Shown: one piece after another, positions 10,410 to 20,039 of the stretch
Numbering within the stretch: the stretch's first letter is position 1
How the letters are laid out: the number at the start of each line of letters is the position of its first letter
NCBI GenBank assembly: GCA_003427395.1
Contig: BFEA01000417.1
Span: 1,434,497-1,462,657 of the forward strand
Direction: 5' to 3'
DNA: 28,161 nucleotides
From: Chara braunii
Lineage: Eukaryota > Streptophyta > Charophyceae > Charales > Characeae
The notes under the pieces: model-generated
What the model was told of the DNA's origin: nothing
Databases searched by the model: none
Seen by the model: the letters and a program-made list of their open reading frames with translations, nothing else
Translations under genes and position numbers: made by a program

Positions 10410-10981
10410 TAGGGTGGAGGACCGCCCTATGCAATTGGTTTAGGAGCAATATCAGTGAGCAATCAACCAAATGCATTTTTTTCCCCCCGATGCTGGAAAC
10501 GTGCTGCGCCCAAAAAAGACGAACCAGGGTGACTTTGTTTTGCCTGGCACCACCAGCCATTTTGCTCCTGCTCCCGAGCCCCGAAAGTCACATCGAGAGC
10601 CCCGCAGCCGATGCATGGGCCAAGTACTGGTGGTTTAATTTGATTTGGACCGTTCCATTCATTTCTGGATTTCTGTGTGTCGTCCTTCGGCAAGTGCAAT
10701 GCAAATCTTCTCTATATCAGTCCGATCTCCGTGAGGGATATAGTCCGGTTGATGGGACAGTTTAGGCAATGCTATTCTTCCCATTGCTCGACCACAAGAT
10801 AGCGTCAAAAATTCTGAAAATCTCAACCACTAGAAATGTAGTACCACAGGGTAACTGAAAAAGCAGACCACCGCCGTCACCTGAATAGAACCCGAGTTCT
10901 TTTTTTTGTCGGCCTCCAACCCTGCCCCGAGCCCCCTGTTTTCAGGAGTAGGCTACTAGATGGACTTTGCGTTTGCCTGTG
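10410..10981. other. Unassigned spacer
   Basis: An open plus-strand frame (10400-10765) and its minus-strand shadow have no recognisable domain. I see no gene. Confidence 0.4.
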
Positions 10982-11004
10982 ACACTTGAGCTTAGCCAAA
11001 AGCC
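10982..11004 (-). pseudogene. U2 snRNA 5'-end-like fragment
   Basis: On the minus strand 23 bases match the conserved 5' region of U2 snRNA (the TTTTGGCTAAG ... TCAAGTGT block) with about two mismatches, by comparison with the eukaryotic U2 sequence I know. The match ends after TCAAGTGT; no branch-point recognition region or Sm site follows, so this is not a functional U2 gene. An A8 run lies further along the minus strand at about 10899-10906, which could be a retrotransposed tail. Confidence 0.4.
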
Positions 11005-11086
11005 TGCTGTACTTGTTGTTGCAGTTTTCTGTCTAGACACAATGATATTGACCGGGAGTTCTATTCGGGCGAATATGGCAGAGAGC

Positions 11087-11222
11087 TTTTTTTTTTTTTT
11101 TTTTTTTAACTGGCCCATTGCCCAAGGCTAATATTACCAATAAGAAGATTGAGGCCGGGGTCCTCACAGTCTGCCCGGAGTAACCGAACCGAACTTGCTG
11201 AGAACCGCGCTCAGCGTCCCTC
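11087..11222 (-). mobile_element. SINE-like copy, tail rearranged
   Basis: A 21-base poly(A) tail (T at 11087-11107). It carries the family's CCGGG/CCCGG stem (11155-11178) and the upstream GCTGAG/CTCAGC stem (11197-11215), which ends in GCGTCCCTC like the copy at 9069-9091. The AATGGGCC module that precedes the CCGGG stem in the LINE lies after it here (11109-11125), so the tail is rearranged or represents another subfamily. Confidence 0.65.
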
Positions 11223-11287
11223 ATCTGGTAATGATAATGAACATGATGATGATAATGGTACTACTAATGATGATGCTAATAAAAAAA
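11223..11287. repeat. ATG/AAT-rich simple repeat
   Basis: Degenerate GATGATGATAATG-type trinucleotide tract ending in a short A run. It separates two oppositely oriented SINE-like copies. Confidence 0.6.
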
Positions 11288-11420
11288 GACTATGCTATAT
11301 CGGCAATGCCGGTAAACTGGGTAATGGCCCCAGTATTCTTCCGGGTTGTTTGTGAGGTATTCCCGGCCTCTTTCCGTCGGTAATAAAAGTATTGATTTTT
11401 CCAACAAAAAAAAAAAAAAA
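11288..11420 (+). mobile_element. SINE-like copy sharing the LINE tail
   Basis: Plus-strand copy ending in a 15-base A tail (11406-11420). It has CTGGG/CCCAG (11317-11333) and CCGGG/CCCGG (11341-11366). The tail region closely matches the reverse complement of 9000-9060 and has the same architecture as the LINE tail. The 5' end is uncertain. With the copy at 11087-11222 it forms a head-to-head pair. Confidence 0.75.
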
Positions 11421-11613
11421 GAGCCATGCCGGTACCCTACGTTCGGAACGTTTTTCAGAGTCACCTGCACAACTATCTAGTTGGTTGGCACCGTTGGTCT
11501 GAGTTCTGTAGGGGTAGAAGACGCGAGCGCGTGGGGAGCATACCGTCCGGCAGGCCCGGCGGTCACGAGACCTGACCCTCGGCAACATGGTGACCGAGGA
11601 AGACGGATCCGGT

Positions 11614-11640
11614 TGACGTCATCGCCATCACGTGACGTGG
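11614..11640. promoter_or_regulatory. Cluster of ACGT-core bZIP-type sites
   Basis: Within 27 bases: a perfect TGACGTCA (11614-11621), a CACGTG G-box (11629-11634) and an overlapping GACGTGG (11634-11640, ABRE-like). Plant bZIP factors bind such ACGT cores. The cluster is about 125 bp upstream of the ATG at 11765. No TATA box is evident between them. Confidence 0.4.
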
Positions 11641-11764
11641 CGGCATGGACGAGATAGAGGCATTTCGTGGTCAACAGGAGGAAGGCGTCCTTGAGTAATC
11701 AACAACGGCACTCTGTGGAAGTTTGTGACATCTGCGACATAGGCACAGCAACCAGGTAGGTGAC

Positions 11765-12496
11765 ATGGCTACTCCAGGTGACTTGGAACACTCTGCTGCT
11801 CAATGGATTCTCACGATGATTGCTGGCCGGCGCCGACTGGAGGAGATGGTGGCTGGTCTCTCCTCGCAGACTCCAGTCTGGACTGAGCTCGATGGGGGAG
11901 CGACCTCACGGGTCCGCTGGGTAGAGAACACCTTACAGAGTATATTGGAGGTGGTCTGGGAGTTAGAGGAGGGGCCCGATCCCCTGCTTGCCGATTTGCT
12001 TGATTGGCGCCAGACAGACGAGATTTTGAACCAGTGCTACAGTTTGTTAGATATGGGGCATGCTCAGGGTGCTGCGTTGGTGCATCAATCGGGCGGCATG
12101 CTGTCAGCAAGCATGGCGGTTTAGGGTCAGCCCCTTGTCACTCAATCTGGTACGTCACCGTCGATAGATGCAGCTTTGGAAACTACATCGATTATATCAA
12201 CTCCAACTATGAAGACTGCTCCTGCGTGCATCACTGTATCATCCTGCTATTTGGGGGTGCTGCCAATTTCAAAAACCACAACTATAACGATCACTCCTCT
12301 GTGCAGTCCGGTATTATCTTGTGACGGGGAGGAGCTTCAAAATCAATCATCAGGTTCATTCATCATGCCACCAACAGGCTCAACCCATAACAACGATGAC
12401 AACTGCTCTGATTTCTGCTGCGGAGCTCCCAGCTGGTGCCAGGTATGTCGATGCTTTTCAAGAGCGAGCCATCGTGGGAGCATCCACCAGTATTAG
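11765..12496 (+). pseudogene. Possible decayed ORF, unrecognised
   Basis: The ATG at 11765 opens 119 codons of acidic, Leu/Trp-containing, coding-like sequence, then a TAG (12122-12124). The same frame continues to 12496 as a Ser/Thr/Pro-rich stretch. From about 12390 the next frame over (open to 12671) looks better (Ala/Glu-rich, then hydrophobic), suggesting a later frameshift or an intron. I recognise no domain. It could be an old retroelement fragment or the first exon of a real gene. The ACGT cluster upstream is the only regulatory hint. Confidence 0.25.
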
Positions 12497-12857
12497 GGCT
12501 ACAAAGGATTTCGTTACTTGCATCCTTTACCCTTTGCAACGATTCTCAGGGTCACTGTATGATGTGCCATGTTTTAGTCTTTTGCTGAAGTGGAACGGTC
12601 AATCGTATGAATGGTTGATCCCATGGGTATTTTGCTGTCTGCGTGATTGGCGAGTTTGGGCAGTGTTTTGATCCTGTCCAAATGCTCATGGTGCGAGTTC
12701 CTTGCCTCGTCCATCACGCTTCGTCTGGGTGGCAGCGTATTGACTAAAGTTGTTGTGCTCTAATCCGCCCAGTTTCTGTCAGCTTCTTGATCAGTTCAGT
12801 CTTCAATGATTCAATGATTCTTCATTTATATGTTCACCACATGTGATTGGTCATGCT
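12497..12857. other. Unassigned spacer before the LTR element
   Basis: Apart from the tail of an open frame to 12671, I see no gene or repeat. Confidence 0.4.
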
Positions 12858-15152
12858 TGTGATAAGCTCAGACCCGTACCGCGCGGCTTCCCGTATCCCT
12901 GAGGAAAAATCCCCCAGAAGCCCCGAGGCACGGATGCGGACAAACAGGGTTTTTTTCTTTCTTTTTGCTTTTGTTTTCTTTTTGAAACGGCTTTTTCATT
13001 TTTGGTTAATAACTCCCGCGCGGGCGAATAGCGGCCGCGGTATGAAAACCAAGAAACGGTTTCGGTGGGGACTTTTTGAATTTTTGCACGCGCCCGCCTA
13101 AGCTCCGACTTCTTCGCGCGTCTCGCACCCCCGTTTCTTGCTTTGCATCCCCGCACCATCTTCCCTTCTTGCTGCGCGCATTTCCCCCATGCAGGACTCT
13201 TCGTCTTCCCCTCCGCCCAGCTCGATCCTTACTCCGCGAAGTGATTGGCCGCGTAGTTGGGATGCTCGGATCAATGTGGAGAGCGGGAAACCGCGCACCA
13301 CGTGAACGGACACCCCAATCACGTAGGACCATGCCATCCCGCGGGTCGAAACCTCTAACTCCCCACCTTCCTCCTCCCCTGCTCATCTACAACCTGCGCT
13401 GCCCGCACCTCGCGCTGACAACCCGCCGCCTCCCGCGCTATAAATTCGTGCAACCCTCTCCTCTCTTTCTCTTTGATCTCGGCTGCAATGCTGCGTGAGC
13501 TATGCGCGAAAGTCCGCGGCGCCGAACAGGCTCGACGAGCCCAAGGACGGTCGGAGTGACGACGTGGGGTGGACCCGCGGTAGTCTCGGGGCGAAGCAGT
13601 CGGAGGGACTGAGCAGTGGTGGGGATTGGACGCCGGCCGCGGCAGGGCCTTGTGGCTATGGTGGTCGGTGGTCTTGGGAGGTTTGAATGCTGCGCCTGGG
13701 AGCGGCAGTTAATTGAAATTTTTGTGTACAAGAAGGACTCGCTTTTATCTCCATTGCTGCTTTGTCTATGCATGTCGTGTGTGTGAAGCCCCGAGTGATG
13801 GGGGCTGGTTGTGTGCATGAGTGATGTCGAAGGTCTATGGATGATTAGATGTCCTGTCAAGGGTTGTTGATTGCATGCATGTATGTGTGTATGTACTTGT
13901 CCGGGCGGGGACGGGGAAACTGAATTGGGGGACCGTCTGCTTAGGAGTACGAGTGTGTTGATCCTGTTGTTCCCCTCCCCTCTGCGGCCTTTCATGCGCG
14001 CACGCGCGGTCTCGGCGTAACTCACTCTCTCTCTCTATCGCCTTCCTTTTTGAACTGATAGTCATCGCTTTTGAACTTCTTGTCCCTATCCCGGTGACGT
14101 CAACCGCCTGCGTCCGCGCGGACGGTCGACACCCCCGCAAGGGGAGAGAGCTTAGATTTCGTCATCTTCCCCCGACGCACCCACTTTTGAGAGAGAAGAC
14201 TTGCGTCGAGTGTTGTATGGAGTCGGTGTTGGTTCGGATGACCGGGAGCGCGGGATCTTGCCTGTGTTCATCGCGTACCTCCGATCGTCTCATCTCGCTA
14301 CCGACCTTCCCCATCACAGATGACGACAGCGTCTACTGCGATGCGGACGTACGACGCGCGCTGAGGCGGACGGAGCAAGTGTGTTGGCAAGACCCGCCTC
14401 GGGCTTGTGATATAAGGGGGAACAGGTTTGTCTTGATTGATCGTTTTGATTCCCCGACTCTAATATTGCCCTATATGGGATTAACTGTGTTGCCCTGGTC
14501 GGTCGCGCACGCCGCGTGGCGGCGGCGGTTTGATTGTCACTGATGTCGCCAGGGGGACTCGTGTTCTTGGCGACGCTTGGTCTTGGGTTACGAGGGAGCG
14601 ACACGTTTCCCCGAGCTCTCCCGTAATGCGGGGGCGCTGCCCGCGCAATTTCGAATTCAGATGCCGGCGAGTCCTCCCGCCGTTTCACCCTCTCGAAAAC
14701 TTCCGCGCGGACTTTGCGAGTCCGACGCTGAGGCTTGAAGACCTCGCACCAACCACCTCTACAACAAAAACCTGATGGTCCGGTCACTTCATGAGGCCGA
14801 TGACAAGGCCGGAAGGCTTCGAACCCACCACCTATCCCCCAAACCCCTGACGGCCGGAGTTTCTGTCTTCCGCCGCCATGGCCCCCTCCCCTTGATGCCT
14901 TTTTCCATCCTCATGCACGACGACAATTCGTTTTTGCGGAAACCCTTCTGATTTTATCGTTTCGGAGTGATCCGACCCCCACGGGACTTCGCGACGACAG
15001 TTCGACTCCGGGGTAACCTCTGGCACGAAACGAGAGCCTCCCGTTCCATCCGTGAGACTCAACCCCTACCGGGCCCTACGACCAAAAATCCTCTGCCACG
15101 CCCCTCCTAGAACTTTGATCGGCGACCCAGTACGCGAAGCTGCGAGGGGGCA
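12858..15152 (+). repeat. 5' LTR (candidate 2.3 kb)
   Basis: The start is fixed by TGTGATAAGC, which matches 23593. The end is inferred: the last CA (15151-15152) before the primer-binding site. Only the first 236 bp has a partner in the window, because the 3' copy is interrupted. The shared block contains a pyrimidine-rich tract and GC-rich palindromes (CCCGCGCGGG, GCGGCCGC). The internal open frames (for example 13438-14025 minus) lack any family signature. Confidence 0.6.
13299..13445 (+). promoter_or_regulatory. LTR promoter: G-box and TATA box
   Basis: CACGTG at 13299-13304 and CTATAAAT at 13438-13445, followed by a CT-rich stretch about 25-35 bp downstream suitable for initiation. This would put the U3/R boundary near 13470. 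A TGACGTCA also occurs downstream at 14095-14102. Confidence 0.5.
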
Positions 15153-15158
15153 TGAGGT

Positions 15159-15170
15159 TGGTATCAGAGC
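15159..15170 (+). other. Primer-binding site (initiator tRNA-Met)
   Basis: TGGTATCAGAGC is the PBS complementary to the 3' end of plant initiator tRNA-Met, used by many plant Ty3/gypsy and copia elements to prime minus-strand DNA. It lies six bases after the inferred LTR end and about 90 bp before gag. Confidence 0.88.
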
Positions 15171-15260
15171 TGATTCGTTTCGGCTCCGAGGTTTTCCTAG
15201 GACAATTACCCTGTTTAAGAGTTTTTCCTTTTTGATCTTTTTAGTACATTTTTCGCATTT

Positions 15261-16031
15261 TTGAGTAGGCTGGTTCCCCGTCGATGGCGGCCCGCGAATA
15301 GCAATCAGAACCGAGCAAGAGACCGGGCTCGAGGTCCGCCTCCCGTGATGGTTGAACCCGGAATTGGGGGTCGAAACGACAACGATAACCATGCGGGGAT
15401 GGTCAATCATCCCCTGTATTTTGTACCTCCTCCCTCCGAGGTTCCCATTTTTTCCGAAGATGATACCGACCCTCGCACCTGGCTAGCTGCCTTGAAAGCC
15501 CAGGGCTGGTCGGACCAGTTGCTCCAAGAACCGGAAGGTTAGCCGGAACCGCTTTTGAGTGGTATGGACAGAACCCTTTCACTAATTGGTTAGCCTTCCA
15601 GAGGAAATTTCTCGACAGATTTGATCACATCGCACCAGGTCAATGCCTCCGTCTAATAAAGGAATATACGCAGCAGCCTCGGGAAACCTTGGCTAGATAT
15701 GCTGAACGCTTTACGTACCTAGCCGAACGCTCCGGGGTGGACGAAAAAATGGTACGGACTGAGATCGTGAGAGGATTGTCAGATTCTCGCCTGCGGAAAA
15801 AGATCCGCAAGAAATGCAACCCTATAGAACATACCCTGACGGAGCTAATTCAGTACGCAATTAAGTACGGGAAAGAAAACTACGATGTGGGCCTGGACTC
15901 AGAATCTGACAAAGACGACCCTTCGGGTGTTCGACGCAATAGCTACTCCGCTACGGCACGAATGTTCGAAGATCGCTTCGGGTTGGGTCCGACAAAAAAA
16001 GGCTCGGATCGGAAAGCTTCTTCCTCTGCTT
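15261..16031 (+). pseudogene. Ty3/gypsy gag (frameshifted, cut by gap)
   Basis: The first frame (15261-15542) gives a basic N-terminus, then a segment ending DPRTWLAALKAQGW. About 15520-15536 the frame shifts, and a second frame continues with FEWYGQNPF, the retrotransposon gag core (LARYAERFTYLAERSG, IVRGLSDSRLRKKI) and a Ser/Asp-rich tail. It would form the nucleocapsid-like particle. The gap starts at 16032, so any zinc knuckle is not visible. The frame change is an indel in this copy. Confidence 0.8.
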
Positions 16032-16901
16032 NNNNNNNNNNNNNNNNNNNNNNNNNNNNNNNNNNNNNNNNNNNNNNNNNNNNNNNNNNNNNNNNNNNNN
16101 NNNNNNNNNNNNNNNNNNNNNNNNNNNNNNNNNNNNNNNNNNNNNNNNNNNNNNNNNNNNNNNNNNNNNNNNNNNNNNNNNNNNNNNNNNNNNNNNNNNN
16201 NNNNNNNNNNNNNNNNNNNNNNNNNNNNNNNNNNNNNNNNNNNNNNNNNNNNNNNNNNNNNNNNNNNNNNNNNNNNNNNNNNNNNNNNNNNNNNNNNNNN
16301 NNNNNNNNNNNNNNNNNNNNNNNNNNNNNNNNNNNNNNNNNNNNNNNNNNNNNNNNNNNNNNNNNNNNNNNNNNNNNNNNNNNNNNNNNNNNNNNNNNNN
16401 NNNNNNNNNNNNNNNNNNNNNNNNNNNNNNNNNNNNNNNNNNNNNNNNNNNNNNNNNNNNNNNNNNNNNNNNNNNNNNNNNNNNNNNNNNNNNNNNNNNN
16501 NNNNNNNNNNNNNNNNNNNNNNNNNNNNNNNNNNNNNNNNNNNNNNNNNNNNNNNNNNNNNNNNNNNNNNNNNNNNNNNNNNNNNNNNNNNNNNNNNNNN
16601 NNNNNNNNNNNNNNNNNNNNNNNNNNNNNNNNNNNNNNNNNNNNNNNNNNNNNNNNNNNNNNNNNNNNNNNNNNNNNNNNNNNNNNNNNNNNNNNNNNNN
16701 NNNNNNNNNNNNNNNNNNNNNNNNNNNNNNNNNNNNNNNNNNNNNNNNNNNNNNNNNNNNNNNNNNNNNNNNNNNNNNNNNNNNNNNNNNNNNNNNNNNN
16801 NNNNNNNNNNNNNNNNNNNNNNNNNNNNNNNNNNNNNNNNNNNNNNNNNNNNNNNNNNNNNNNNNNNNNNNNNNNNNNNNNNNNNNNNNNNNNNNNNNNN
16901 N
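16032..16901. other. Assembly gap (870 N)
   Basis: Unresolved bases. By position they should hold the gag C-terminus (probably the CCHC knuckle) and the start of pol. Open frames drawn across them are meaningless. Confidence 1.
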
Positions 16902-16997
16902 AAGGTGCACGAAGCCAACCGGATAGGAATGATCCAGACCGTAGATTCCGCCTCGGAAAAACCCGAGGTATTCCTCCGGGCCTATCCTATAACCTGA

Positions 16998-17645
16998 AAA
17001 AACGTTGAGTGTGACTGCGAGGTCTGGGGAAACCCCTCGGCCGCCATCCTAGACTCGGGATCGTCAGCAGTCGCCATTTCTTGGAGATTGACGAAACGAT
17101 TGGGAAGGGAAGAACAGGTTCAGCCCCTCTGACCGGATGAACTGTATATATCCGCTACGGAAGACAGCATTCATTGTAAAGGGCAGATAACGAACGTGCC
17201 TATATGGGTGGGGCGGGTGCATTGTTTATGCGACGCAATTGTGCTGAATGTACAGGCGTATGATATTCTGCTAGGCATTCCATGGCAGGCGGCGGTTGGA
17301 GCGCGAATGCACTTTGACAGTTGTAAGGTGGTGCTCACATCGGCCCACCCCAAACCACAAACGATACCAATGAGATTGGCGGTGCGTATGCGTACCCAGC
17401 CGGCGCCTCGAATCACCACGAAAGCCCACCAAATCAACATAATCCGACGCCTGTCGCCAGGCGAAAATGAAACCTCGTCGAGAACTGACGAGACTGACGT
17501 TCCCGACCGATATCCGATCCGGGTTCAGGATCGGTGGCGCCATTCTTGGCGACGAGAACCCCTGGAAATAGTTCGGAGCGAGTCCAATTGGTCACACGCG
17601 TTCTCCTCCGTGGTGCAGGGGGAACTCCTGCTGAGGGTGTCCTGA
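16998..17645 (+). pseudogene. Aspartic protease region of pol
   Basis: The frame shows AAILDSGSSAVAIS (from about 17040), with the D-S-G active-site triad, and later AYDILLGIPWQAAVGA, which matches the conserved ILG(M/I)-W segment of retropepsins. A TGA (17130-17132) interrupts the frame, but protease-like sequence continues after it. It would process gag-pol as a dimer. From 17646 to 17875 the sequence is a degraded linker with further TGA/TAG stops and no domain I can place. Confidence 0.82.
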
Positions 17646-17875
17646 ATAGCTGACCTTTCGGAACCCCCTGCGTCCTTATATCTCAGAACGGACCCCCTAC
17701 CTGAAAGATTTACCGAGCTTAGGGGGATGTGCGATTTATCTTTTTGACCTCCACGGCCCCTACTCACGAATGAAAAAGCCGCGATACTCTTCAAAGAGGG
17801 GGTGTCGTTTCAACCTCGAACAGGGAATATCGGTGGGGACCGAGGGAACTGACGCAGGCCTTTTCGGTAGAACCC

Positions 17876-18949
17876 TTGGCCAAACGCGAACTGGACAGTG
17901 ATAGTGATATCATGGAAAGCGAGCCGATGAGTTCGGCGGACAATCAACTTATTTCGACTGTCCTTTCGGCGAAAAACGACAACTCTTTGTTTGGGGTCTC
18001 GCCCGATGCCAGCGAGGCGGTCCCCACGGTTACGACGACGGTCTCCCTTCCTGGGGGAACCGTAGAAGTTCAGTTACCAGCCCGTGTTCCAGATGAATAC
18101 AGACGCCTCCTCCTGGTGGTTATACGGGCCTATCCTGAGGCCGTCAGTATTCAGGACCACGACATAGGGCTAACCCCTTTGATACAGCACGCGATTGATA
18201 TCGGGGATCATGCCCCGATACATTGCCGACCATACCGATATTCCCTTAAAGAAAGACAGCTGGCGTTGGAAAGGGTATGAGAATTCGAGCGGTTGGGGTG
18301 GGTCGAACCATCGCTGGGACCGTGGTCTTTTCCCGTGGTCCTCGTGCCAAAACGAAATGGTTCGGTCCGGGTATGTATCGACTACCGAAAATTGAACGCT
18401 ATCACTACCAAAGATGTGTATCCCTTGCCGCGAATCGACGATTTATTAGATGCTATCGGGTCCGCTCGAGTCTTTTCCAAGTTCGATATCCGACACGGTT
18501 TTCACCATGTCGCAGTCCGACCGGAAGACCGACCCAAAACCGCTTTTGTCCTATTTGAGGGCACGTGGCAATGGGTCCGGTGTCCCATGGGAATTTGTAA
18601 TGCCCCTGCAACGTTTCAGCGGGCCATGAATATGGCCTTCGCTGAGTTCGTTAACAAAACCCGACTAACCCAGCCCCTGATCAATTTCTGCGTGATTGTG
18701 TACATGGATGATATTTTGGTCTCTTCAAAAACACACGAGTACCACGTGGAACACATTGAGTGGGTTTTGCATGCACTAAAAGATGTTGGGTTCAAAGTGG
18801 CCTTGGAGAAAAGCGAGTTCTTCTTGTCGGAGATCTCATTCTTGGGGTACATCGTCACGGTCGATGGACTAAGACCGGATCCGAGGAAGGTGGCAGCAGT
18901 TCAAGAAGCCCGGCGCCAGTCACACTCACCCAGGTTTGGGCTTTTCTAG
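17876..18949 (+). pseudogene. Ty3/gypsy reverse transcriptase
   Basis: After an acidic linker come RPYRYSLKE, then a TGA at 18278-18280, then GPWSFPVVLVPKRNGSVRVC, IDYRKLN, FSKFDIRHGFHH, MGICNAPATFQRAM and the catalytic VYMDDILV (near 18700), then FLGYIV. All core motifs and both YMDD aspartates are present. The TGA sits where related elements have an Arg/Gln before EFERLG. Around 18905-18920 the frame shifts into the RNase H segment. The open end at 18949 is therefore an artefact of the shift. Confidence 0.9.
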
Positions 18950-19609
18950 GGCTGGCATCCTATTACCGACGCTTCATCAAGGGGTTCGCCGGTGTAGCAA
19001 AGCCCCTAACAAACCTGCTGAAGAAAGAGGAGCAACTGATCTGGACGCCGGAATGCGAAGCGGCGTTTCAGGCGTTGAAGGAGGCTCTGACATCTGCTCC
19101 TCTATTGGCGCTTCCCGACCCGACAAGACCGTTCGCACTGTACACCGACTGTCAGCCGCAGGCGATATCGGCGGTGCTGACTCAGCACGGGGCGGACGGA
19201 AGGGAACAAGTCATTGAGTATGCGTCCAAGACGCTGAGCCAAGCGCAGGCTAATTACGAAGCGTGCAAAGGCGAATGCCTGGCGGTGGTGTGGTGGATTC
19301 AGCATTTCCGACCGTATCTTTTACGGCCAGAAATTCGTGCTGGTAACAGATCATCAGCCACTGCTGTCCCTATGCAACAACACGGACTACACGGGGACGC
19401 TGGGAAGGTGGGCGGTGCGTCTGCAGGACTATGACTTCGACATCTGCCACCGTGCCACGCGGCAGCATGGCAACGCCGATGGATTGACGTGCCTCCTGCC
19501 GCCCAACAAGTGTCCTGCCAACGAGCGACTCATTCCGTGGAGGCCAGAAGCCTCGGCGACGAAACCGCGCTACGGGGAGCTACACGTGCTGTGCAAGGAC
19601 GACGCCTGA
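18910..19609 (+). pseudogene. RNase H domain of pol (two frames)
   Basis: The connection domain begins FLGLASYYRRFIKGF (standard for Ty3/gypsy). Then come PFALYTDCQPQAISAVL (first catalytic Asp), YEACKGECLAVVW (Glu) and, after a second frameshift near 19320, VLVTDHQPL (Asp) and a final GNADGLT. It removes the RNA strand during reverse transcription. Catalytic residues look retained despite the two shifts. A third shift near 19610 leads into the PHD-IN frame. Confidence 0.88.
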
Positions 19610-19616
19610 GTCCGGA

Positions 19617-20039
19617 ATGGAGGTTTCGCCGGAGATGGCAGATGCTATCTCTTTGCCCTCATCCAACTCCCTCGCTCTCTCGTCTAGTCCCTACTCGTCC
19701 CCTGAAACACATCTAAGTTCCTGTTTCTTCTGTACCTTGCCTATGGCCCCGGACCAAGAAGGGTCACATCCGGGAGGGCCCAATTTTCTTTTGTGGGTGC
19801 AGTGTAGTCAGTGTCAAGTGGTCAAATCCCACGGACAATGCGTTAGGTACCGAAGTGAAAAGACGTGGGTCTGTCCCAACTGCAGAACGGACCAAGTCCC
19901 TACCGAGAAACGGTATCTGGACGCACGGACCGCCGACGGATTCGCGCCAAGTGCCCGCCGGGCAGAAGTCTGGACGGACCTTCTGTTGCTACGGAGGCTG
20001 TTAGGCGACTCGCTGTCAGAACTTACCAAAGCCGAGTAG
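19617..20039 (+). pseudogene. PHD-like zinc finger segment of pol
   Basis: After a Ser/Pro-rich linker come CFFC, then WVQCSQC, SHGQC and TWVCPNC, giving Cys-x2-Cys-x21-Cys-x2-Cys-x5-His-x2-Cys-x10-Cys-x2-Cys (about residues 36-90). The order of ligands, the W before the third pair and the W-x-CPNC ending match PHD fingers, which bind histone H3 tails. The last intervening loop is somewhat short. The frame ends at TAG 20037-20039 but stays open beyond it into integrase, so the finger was probably the N-terminal extension of integrase. The ordinary integrase HHCC finger is separate and follows downstream. Confidence 0.6.

Noticed and set aside
13438-14025. 195-codon minus-strand ORF inside the 5' LTR
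   Set aside because: Low-complexity Ser/Thr/Pro/His content, opposite to the element, no family pattern.
15689-17008. Long ORFs spanning the N gap
   Set aside because: Most of the length is unknown bases; continuity across the gap cannot be claimed.
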